Source: an uncultured Ruminococcus sp.
GTDB taxonomy: Bacteria > Bacillota > Clostridia > Oscillospirales > CAG-272
NCBI GenBank assembly: GCA_902783905.1
Contig: CACZSP010000119.1
Location: forward strand, 1 to 5,673
Reading direction: 5' to 3'
DNA length: 5,673 bases
The notes below the pieces were generated by a model. It was not told the DNA's origin. It saw only the letters and a program-made list of their open reading frames with translations, and did no database searches. This document shows, in pieces, positions 1 to 4,993 of the stretch. Made by a program: the position numbers and the translations under genes. Positions within the stretch are counted from its first letter, which is position 1; each line of letters begins with the position of its first letter.

Positions 1-665
1 CCCGCCGCGTGGCAGGGATTCGGCTGAAGTTCCTTTCCCTCCACCGTATCGCCGACGTATTCGGAAATCGAGAACTGGCAGTCGGAAATATTGACCCGGC
101 TGACGTTCTGCAGATTTACCGCCGTCTGAGTCGGATACATTTTTTCGTGACGCAGGGGGACCCTGAAATCAAGATTGGCAATGGAAAACTGAAGTGCGCT
201 GAATTTTCCTTTGCAGCTCGTTCCCTCGGGAGCGGAAAGGATGGAATAGGTCCGAGCCGTCCCGTCGTGCTCCTCGGGAGCGTCCCAGTCGGAGAAGATC
301 CGTGTGTTGTCCGAACCGGGAACAAACCCCGTGACTGCCGCGAACCGCGTCGGTTCAAAACCGTTTTTCACCGAATCCGGATCCCTGACGATATAGGCGT
401 TCAGCATCCTGCAGGGCATTTCACCCTCGAAAAAGATATTGGCGTCTCCCGGAGGGATGACGAGCTGGGAGCGCAGCGGCTTCCCGTTATACTCCTCGCG
501 GGCGGGCGACGCTATCCGGTAACCGCCTTTCGTGTAAGGAAATAGTATTCTCCCGCCTCCGCGCTTTGCGGCAAAGTCTATCGCCGCCTGGATCGCACCG
601 GTGTCGTCGGTCACTCCGTCGCCCCTGGCGCCGAAATCAAAAACGTTTATTCCGAAACCGCTCAT
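1..665 (-). CDS. Pectate-lyase-like right-handed beta-helix protein (Pectate_lyase_3 type), C-terminus off left edge
   Basis: The reading frame is open from an ATG at 665-663 to the window edge, giving 221 residues and no stop. Residues 5-43 carry the entry motif of the Pectate_lyase_3 / GH28-related beta-helix fold: NVFDFGARGDGVTDDTGAIQ (residues 7-26), then an alpha helix and the GGGRILFP strand that starts the helix. From about residue 180, segments such as NLQNVSRVNISDCQFSI look like beta-helix rungs. No signal peptide or membrane segment is visible, so the product is probably cytoplasmic. Family members include polysaccharide lyases, glycoside hydrolases and phage tailspikes; the catalytic region would lie in the missing C-terminal part, so the substrate cannot be named. 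A GGGAG ribosome binding site (675-679) lies 9 nt before the ATG, inside the end of the upstream lyase gene, whose stop is 2 nt away. It is the fourth visible gene of the operon. The fold call is firm; enzymatic activity is inference. Confidence 0.85.
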   Translation of the reverse strand, partial: MSGFGINVFDFGARGDGVTDDTGAIQAAIDFAAKRGGGRILFPYTKGGYRIASPAREEYNGKPLRSQLVIPPGDANIFFEGEMPCRMLNAYIVRDPDSVKNGFEPTRFAAVTGFVPGSDNTRIFSDWDAPEEHDGTARTYSILSAPEGTSCKGKFSALQFSIANLDFRVPLRHEKMYPTQTAVNLQNVSRVNISDCQFSISEYVGDTVEGKELQPNPCHAA

Positions 666-667
666 CT

Positions 668-1831
668 TTATTTTCTCCCGAAAGACTTTATTCCGTCGCG
701 AAGGCGGCCGAGGCCGTCCCGGAGCAGCGTTCGCGGACAGGCAACGTTCACGCGCAGAAAATCCTCTCCGCCGCTCCCGTAAACGTCTCCGGCGGTCACG
801 AACAGACCTGTCGTTTTCCTTAAGTGATCGGCGACCGCCCTGCCGCTCCCGACCGCCCCGACGTCGATCCAGAGCAGATAGGTCGCTTCCGCTTCGATCA
901 GTCTCAGTTGCGGTATCTCTTCACGAATGAAGAGCGCCGCGGCTCTTCTGTTTTCCGCCAGATACTCACGCAGTTCGTCCAGCCATTCGCCGCCGTGATC
1001 GAAGGCGGCGATCGCCGCAACCGTCGCAAAGGCGTTCGGTTCCGCGACCTCGTCCGTATTGAGCGCCCTACGGACTTTGTGCCGAAGAAAAGGATCGGGA
1101 ACGTATACGGCCGCTGTCTGCAGTCCGGCGAGATTGAAGGTTTTCGTCGGCGCTATACAAGTGACGCTTATTTGGCGGCAGGTCTCGCTGACCGAGGCGA
1201 AAGGAACGTACTCCCTTCCCGGCAGCGTGATATCGCAGTGTATCTCGTCGGAAATAACCGTTACGTGATATTTTTGACACAGTTCCCCGATCCGCGAAAG
1301 CGTTCCCTTGTCCCAGATCTTCCCCACCGGATTGTGCGGGTTGCAGAGAATCATAAGGGTCGTCTGCGGATCCGAGAGTTTTTCTTCGAGGTCGTCGAAA
1401 TCGACCGAATACTCCCCGTTTTCGTAAACGAGCCGGTTCTCGCGTACGCGGCAGCCGTTGTTGAGTATGCTGTTGAAGAAAATATTGTAAACCGGCGTCT
1501 GTATGACGACATTTTCGTTCGGTGTCGTCAGTTTTCTGACGATGCTTGAGATAGCCGCGACGACGCCGGTGCAGAATACAAGCGCGTCGCGGTCCATCGT
1601 CATCCCGTGTCGGCGCTGCCACCATCCGGCGTACGCGTCGTACCAGGCATCGGTCAAACGGGTATAACCGAACACGCCGTGACGCGTGCGTTCGAGCATC
1701 GCGTCGATTATCTCGGGAGCCGTCGCAAAGTCCATATCCGCGACCCACATCGGAAGCTCGCCGTCACCGACGTCCCATTTGCAGCTGTCGGTCTTTCTGC
1801 GGTCGCGCAGCGTATCGAAGTCGTATTTCAT
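668..1831 (-). CDS. MalY/PatB family PLP-dependent C-S lyase / aminotransferase (putative cystathionine beta-lyase)
   Basis: A 387-residue fold-type I PLP enzyme of usual family length. The N-terminus has the family signature around LPMWVADMDFATAPEI. Residues 164-170 are NPHNPVG, whose second Asn contacts the cofactor. Residues 194-198 are SDEIH, whose Asp195 should pair with the pyridine nitrogen. The PLP lysine is Lys230 in APTKTFNLAGLQ, and Arg360 in FLRVNVACPR should bind the substrate carboxylate. Family members cleave cystathionine or cysteine to pyruvate, ammonia and a thiol; some, such as MalY, also have regulatory roles, and many are annotated simply as aminotransferases. I chose the ATG at 1831, which overlaps the upstream stop as ATGA and has GGAG 8 nt upstream. 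An in-frame GTG at 1840 would add three residues but overlaps that GGAG. All key residues are present, so it should be active. The exact substrate is uncertain. It is cytoplasmic and the third gene of the operon. Confidence 0.92.
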   Translation of the reverse strand: MKYDFDTLRDRRKTDSCKWDVGDGELPMWVADMDFATAPEIIDAMLERTRHGVFGYTRLTDAWYDAYAGWWQRRHGMTMDRDALVFCTGVVAAISSIVRKLTTPNENVVIQTPVYNIFFNSILNNGCRVRENRLVYENGEYSVDFDDLEEKLSDPQTTLMILCNPHNPVGKIWDKGTLSRIGELCQKYHVTVISDEIHCDITLPGREYVPFASVSETCRQISVTCIAPTKTFNLAGLQTAAVYVPDPFLRHKVRRALNTDEVAEPNAFATVAAIAAFDHGGEWLDELREYLAENRRAAALFIREEIPQLRLIEAEATYLLWIDVGAVGSGRAVADHLRKTTGLFVTAGDVYGSGGEDFLRVNVACPRTLLRDGLGRLRDGIKSFGRK

Positions 1832-2718
1832 GATATCCACTCCGGTCTGTCGGATTTCTTTTCGATTTTATCGCAATTTATGACGGTCTTCGAGGGGTCG
1901 ATCCTGTCCTTTTCGAGTATGAGTTCGCCGATCGTTCCGACGGAGACGCTTCCGCCGGCGGGATTGAACACGCTTTCGATCCTTCCCGAAAGCTCCGCTT
2001 CGACCGTCGAGTATTCGAAGGCGAGGGTCGTGTTTATCAGTTTGCATCCGGTCATTTTCAGCCCGTCGATATAGCACATCCCCTGATTGCTTTCTACGGT
2101 GCATCCGATAAGCGTCAGATTTTCGGAATTCCAGCCGAGATACTCGCCGGAAATGAAGGAATCGATGACGGTCACGTTCCGGCTGTTCCAGAAGGCGTCC
2201 TTCGTCAGAAGGCGGGAATTCCGTATAACAACGTTTTCGGCGCCGTCGAAAGAATAGTTTCCGTCAAGCGACAGCCCGGTCACGTCTACGTCGCGGCAGT
2301 TCATCGCGAAATACGGCCCGTTTGCCGCGGTGACGTTCCGAAGCGTCACCCCGCGGCAGTTCCAGAGGGTCTCCTCCGCGTTGTGGAAGGTCACGTTTTC
2401 CAGCGTGAGATTTTCGCAGCGCCTGAAATTCTTCGGCGCCTCGATCGACGAGTCGGTGACGTGCAGGTTTTTCGAATACCAGACTCCGGCCCTGGCCATC
2501 TCAAACCAGGTGCAGCCGTCCGCGACGACGCCGTCGCAGTACCAGAGAGGATATTTCCAGCGGAACAGACAGTTTGAAAGCTCGACGTCACGGCATTCTT
2601 TGAGAGGGGACTCCCCGTCGTGAAAGACGCTGTCCTCTACTCTGATCCGCGACTGTCCGTACAGCGCCCTCTCACCGGAGAAAGATCTTTCCTTCAGAAG
2701 TTTTCTTGCCTTGTCCAT
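1828..2718 (-). CDS. DUF3737 family protein, right-handed parallel beta-helix
   Basis: The 296-residue product matches my memory of the DUF3737 family along its length: GERALYG near residue 16, DGESPLKECRDVELSNCLF (34-52), WKYPLWYC (54-61), WFEMARAGVWYSKN (71-84), EAPKNFRRCENLTLENVTF (93-111), ISGEYLGWNSENLTL (189-203) and TLAFEYSTVEAEL (231-243). Ten rung-like units of the form (C/S)xx(V/L)xxxxxxx recur every 19-21 residues, beginning near 41, 60, 81, 100, 120, 140, 159, 178, 197 and 216, as expected for a parallel beta-helix. No signal peptide is visible, so it is probably cytoplasmic. No biochemical function is established for the family to my knowledge. Cys, Asn and Ser recur at the same rung position, together with conserved Trp and Tyr. 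An AAAGG ribosome binding site lies 10 nt upstream. The start is 14 nt after the Rrf2 gene, and the stop overlaps the next start by 4 nt. Family assignment is strong; role is unknown. Confidence 0.87.
   Translation of the reverse strand: MDKARKLLKERSFSGERALYGQSRIRVEDSVFHDGESPLKECRDVELSNCLFRWKYPLWYCDGVVADGCTWFEMARAGVWYSKNLHVTDSSIEAPKNFRRCENLTLENVTFHNAEETLWNCRGVTLRNVTAANGPYFAMNCRDVDVTGLSLDGNYSFDGAENVVIRNSRLLTKDAFWNSRNVTVIDSFISGEYLGWNSENLTLIGCTVESNQGMCYIDGLKMTGCKLINTTLAFEYSTVEAELSGRIESVFNPAGGSVSVGTIGELILEKDRIDPSKTVINCDKIEKKSDRPEWIS
1840..1843 (-). promoter_or_regulatory. Ribosome binding site that decides the C-S lyase start
   Basis: On the minus strand GGAG is followed by an 8-nt spacer and ATG at 1831-1829. 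The competing GTG at 1840-1838 shares a base with this GGAG, so it cannot use it. This favours the ATG that forms the ATGA overlap with the DUF3737 gene and implies translational coupling. Confidence 0.75.
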
Positions 2719-2732
2719 TTCGTGTTTACCTT

Positions 2733-3182
2733 TTATATTTTTTTATCGACCGGACCGCATCCGGCGGTCTCCGCGGTTTTTCCGTCGATGATGTCCTGAA
2801 GAGTCACGCCGTCGAGATAACCGCAGATTACCGACTCAAGCCCCTTCCACAGAGGCATAAGCGCGCAGGATCCTCCGTACGCGCAGGGAACGCCGCCGTC
2901 CGAGAGGCAGGTGACCGGACAAATGGAACCTTCCGCGGCACGAATGACCTCACCCGCGGAGATCTCGGAAGGATCTTTTGACAGCCGGTATCCTCCGCCC
3001 TTCCCGCCTTTCGCCTCGAGCAACCCGGATATCCCGGGCAGCTTGACTATGCGTTCGAGATATTTTTTCGAGATATCCTGCCTCCGCGCCGAGCACTTAA
3101 GCGGAACGTACCCGCCGCTCTGACGTTCGGCTATATCGAGCAGAACAAGAAGCGCGTACCTGCCGCGCGTTGAAATCATCAT
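2733..3182 (-). CDS. Rrf2 family transcriptional regulator with a cysteine cluster (possible Fe-S or thiol sensor)
   Basis: The 149-residue product has the length and layout of Rrf2 regulators, dimeric winged-helix DNA-binding proteins that include IscR, NsrR and CymR. The N-terminus (MISTRGRYALLVLLDIAE) is the family signature. Residues 36-54 (DISKKYLERIVKLPGISGL) form the recognition-helix region, and the wing carries GGKGGGYRLSKDP (59-71). After the linker helix, cysteines fall at 88, 92, 100 and 106, followed by the LW motif at 111-112; this is where IscR and NsrR hold their iron-sulfur ligands. IscR's histidine ligand after the last cysteine is not seen, so cluster binding is plausible but unproven. 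CymR, the cysteine-metabolism member, lacks such a cluster. Two tandem ATGs start the gene; the first (3182) is better placed behind GAGAG with 9 nt spacing. As first gene of the operon it probably regulates itself and the three genes downstream. Confidence 0.93.
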   Translation of the reverse strand: MMISTRGRYALLVLLDIAERQSGGYVPLKCSARRQDISKKYLERIVKLPGISGLLEAKGGKGGGYRLSKDPSEISAGEVIRAAEGSICPVTCLSDGGVPCAYGGSCALMPLWKGLESVICGYLDGVTLQDIIDGKTAETAGCGPVDKKI

Positions 3183-3217
3183 AACGTTTTTCTCTCTTTA
3201 ATAAACTCTCCGCGGCC

Positions 3218-3241
3218 GCATGACCCACCTGCGGGGTATGC
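3218..3241. promoter_or_regulatory. Imperfect dyad at the predicted transcription start, candidate Rrf2 operator
   Basis: A 24-nt interrupted palindrome has outer arms GCAT/ATGC and inner arms CCC/GGG, with a few mismatches in between. It sits directly downstream of the operon's -10 box and covers the predicted start site near 3239, a position where a bound repressor would block transcription. Its length is in the range of Rrf2-family operators. I do not recognise it as a known IscR, NsrR or CymR site. It could instead be a weak leader hairpin or chance. Confidence 0.35.
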
Positions 3242-3245
3242 GATT

Positions 3246-3274
3246 ATTATACTACCATACGGTGTTTTTGTCAA
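3246..3274 (-). promoter_or_regulatory. Consensus sigma-A promoter of the Rrf2 operon
   Basis: On the minus strand the -35 box TTGACA (3274-3269) and -10 box TATAAT (3251-3246) both match consensus exactly and are 17 nt apart. Transcription should begin near 3239, giving a leader of about 57 nt before the Rrf2 ATG at 3182. Such a strong core promoter ahead of a regulator suggests that it is held in check by repression. An imperfect dyad (ACCATACGGT on the plus strand, 3254-3263) lies in the spacer, and another dyad overlaps the likely start site. Confidence 0.88.
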
Positions 3275-3378
3275 CTGATTTATCAACGAAGCAATCCTTC
3301 CGTTAACCGCGCTTTTTGAAACCGCGGCCTTTTCCTCCGCCTTTTTCAACAAAAACCGAATGCAAAACGGCAAACGAC

Positions 3379-3407
3379 TTGTATTTTCACCCGGCAAGTG
3401 ATATAAT
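3379..3407 (+). promoter_or_regulatory. Sigma-A promoter with extended -10 for the DUF6273-type lipoprotein gene
   Basis: A perfect TATAAT (3402-3407) is preceded by TG at 3399-3400, an extended -10 element. A weak -35 box TTGTAT (3379-3384) lies 17 nt upstream. Transcription should start near 3414, about 45 nt before the lipoprotein ATG. It points away from the Rrf2 operon promoter; the two -35 boxes are about 104 nt apart, and I see no gene between them. Confidence 0.78.
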
Positions 3408-3458
3408 TATTTGAAAATAAAAGCATCATATTGAAAAGCAACGAAAGGAAACTCACAG

Positions 3459-4913
3459 ATGAAAAGATTTTTATGCATGTTCCTTGCACTCATTATGACT
3501 GCGGCGTTATTCGCGTGCGGGAGCAATCCCTCCGGTAACCTTCCGGAAGGCGGCACCTCCGGCGCAAAACAGACCGGCGAAAGCGGAAGCAACGACGGAA
3601 CCGGAAGCGACGACGAAACCGGAGGCCACGAAGGAACCGCGGTCCCGTCGGGAGATCTGAAAGCGGCAGGGGAAGCGAAAGTCGGAGACGTTATAACGTT
3701 CGGCAGCTGGGATCAGGACGGCAAAAGCGGCGGCGAGCCGATATCCTGGATAGTATTATGCCAGGGCGTCGGCAAGACCTTTGTCCTGTCGGAAAAAATA
3801 CTTGAATATCAGTGCTTCCAAAACGGCACGGAGGCCGACCAGTATCCTCAGGCGCTTTACCGTGACTCGGATCTGCGCAAGTTTCTGAACGGCGAGTTTT
3901 ACAACGGAGCGTTTACCGACGATGAAAAAGCGGCGATACCCACCGTGAAAATCACGACGGCTTACAAGGACGAAAAATTTTTCGAGCGTACCTACGAGAC
4001 GGAGGACAAGGTGTTCCCGCTTTCGCGCGACGAGGAGGCGAGATACGTCTGCGGCGTCGGAACGAATATTTTCGGATACCCGACAGAGAGGGTTCTTGAA
4101 GAAAATCCGTACATTTTATCGTCCATATCCAACGTACCCGGAGTTGAAAAAGCCGCGGCCTGGTGGTTGCGGGACATGGGTACCGAAAACGCAAAGAAAG
4201 CCGCTTACGTATACGCTTCGGCAACCCAGAAAAGAAATTACGACAAAGCGGTCTACGAAAAATCAGGCGTCCGTCCGGCGATGTGGATCGTACATAACGC
4301 GGAAGAACTTGAAGCGTACGAAAAGGGCGAATTACAGCCGAAGGCGGACGAGGAACTTGACAACGCCATCGCCGCGCTTAAAACCGGATACAAGCTGAAA
4401 TTCGGCAAATACGACAAAAACAGCTACAATATGGACGGCTACGAGGATCTGTACTGGACCGTGATAAGCGAAGACAGCGACAGTTTCCTTCTTGTTTCCG
4501 ACGACCAGATAGGCAGCATGGAATTCACCATGAAAGACTCCGACGGGAACAGGCCGGAGGAAACGAGCTGGGCGGAATCGGATCTGAGAAAGTATCTCAA
4601 CGGCGACGTTCTGATGGATCTTATGTTCAGCCCGCAGGAAAAATCGAAGTTGCTTCTGTCGCACGTCGTATCGTCGGGGGACGGCGACCGGAACGGAGGC
4701 AGCGAACCCGACGATTATATATTCATACCCGATATCAATGACTATGAAAAATATCTCAGCTCGGACGGAATGGGCATAAGCTACAAATACTGGCTCCGCA
4801 CTCAGAAGTCCGGAAAACCTTATATGGGTTTCGTTTACGCAAACGGCACGGTAAGCTCGGCCGATCCCACCGGCACCTGCTACGTCAGGATCATGGCGAG
4901 AATAAAGAAATAA
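3459..4913 (+). CDS. Secreted lipoprotein with two tandem DUF6273-like domains
   Basis: The 484-residue product starts with a lipoprotein signal peptide: MKR, a hydrophobic stretch, and lipobox LFAC with the lipidated Cys at 20. Residues 21 to about 66 are a flexible linker rich in Gly, Ser, Thr, Asp and Glu, consistent with anchoring outside the cell membrane. Domain 1 (about 72-278) shows DUF6273-type landmarks: GDVITFGSW, PISWIVL (94-100), SDLRKFLNGEF (137-147), FPLSRDEEARY (186-196), AAWWLRDMG (233-241) and GVRPAMWI (270-277). Domain 2 (about 312-483) repeats the order: KLKFGKYD, LYWTVI, SDLRKYLNG (374-382), YIFIPDINDYEKYL, YKYWLR (442-447) and YVRIMARIK. Function of the domain is not known to me; surface or ligand binding is a guess. 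The ATG has AGGA 9 nt upstream. It has its own promoter and appears monocistronic, ending at the shared terminator. Domain naming is from memory of the motif pattern. Confidence 0.82.
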   Translation: MKRFLCMFLALIMTAALFACGSNPSGNLPEGGTSGAKQTGESGSNDGTGSDDETGGHEGTAVPSGDLKAAGEAKVGDVITFGSWDQDGKSGGEPISWIVLCQGVGKTFVLSEKILEYQCFQNGTEADQYPQALYRDSDLRKFLNGEFYNGAFTDDEKAAIPTVKITTAYKDEKFFERTYETEDKVFPLSRDEEARYVCGVGTNIFGYPTERVLEENPYILSSISNVPGVEKAAAWWLRDMGTENAKKAAYVYASATQKRNYDKAVYEKSGVRPAMWIVHNAEELEAYEKGELQPKADEELDNAIAALKTGYKLKFGKYDKNSYNMDGYEDLYWTVISEDSDSFLLVSDDQIGSMEFTMKDSDGNRPEETSWAESDLRKYLNGDVLMDLMFSPQEKSKLLLSHVVSSGDGDRNGGSEPDDYIFIPDINDYEKYLSSDGMGISYKYWLRTQKSGKPYMGFVYANGTVSSADPTGTCYVRIMARIKK

Positions 4914-4927
4914 TCAGGACAGGACCA

Positions 4928-4974
4928 AACATATCGGCGGCGAAATCCGAAACGGATTTCGCCGCCGATATGTT
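4928..4974. terminator. Bidirectional intrinsic terminator between convergent genes
   Basis: Two 22-nt arms (4928-4949 and 4953-4974) are perfectly complementary around an AAA loop, with a GC-rich core (CGGCGGCG). The hairpin lies 14 nt after the lipoprotein stop and 19 nt beyond the cysteine synthase stop on the other strand. On the plus strand it is followed by a T-rich but interrupted stretch (ACACGTTTTCGTTT); on the minus strand by TTTGGTCCTG. The U-tracts are imperfect, so termination may be partial, but the placement between two converging stops strongly supports the call. Confidence 0.85.
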
Positions 4975-4993
4975 ACACGTTTTCGTTTACCGT

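Noticed and set aside
9..545. 178-residue open frame on the plus strand
   Set aside because: It lies antisense to the beta-helix gene, which has a recognisable family motif, a ribosome binding site and operon spacing. The plus-strand product shows no recognisable domain.
824..1549. 241-residue open frame on the plus strand
   Set aside because: It is antisense to the C-S lyase gene, whose catalytic motifs are intact. The Arg-rich product looks like a shadow produced by GC-rich codon positions.
1068..1748. 226-residue open frame on the minus strand
   Set aside because: It overlaps the lyase gene in another frame; the product is low-complexity, Arg-rich and matches no family I know.
1838..1840. 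GTG start for the C-S lyase, three codons upstream of the ATG
   Set aside because: The only good GGAG overlaps this GTG, whereas the ATG at 1831 has 8-nt spacing and forms a standard ATGA overlap.
1607..2074. 155-residue open frame on the plus strand
   Set aside because: It spans the antisense of the lyase-DUF3737 junction, where both real genes are well supported.
3183..3239. Possible riboswitch or attenuator in the Rrf2 operon leader
   Set aside because: The predicted leader is only about 57 nt, too short for the known cysteine- or SAM-related riboswitches, and it has no terminator hairpin with a T-tract.
3307..3327. Short inverted repeat CCGCG / CGCGG with an 11-nt loop between the divergent promoters
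   Set aside because: Only 5 bp of stem with no extension and no T-tract in a useful place; this is expected by chance in GC-rich sequence.
3179..3397. 72-residue open frame upstream of the Rrf2 gene, ending in an ATGA overlap with it
   Set aside because: It would start at a TTG with no ribosome binding site. The frame contains the perfect-consensus promoter of the Rrf2 operon, so most of it would not be transcribed from that promoter.
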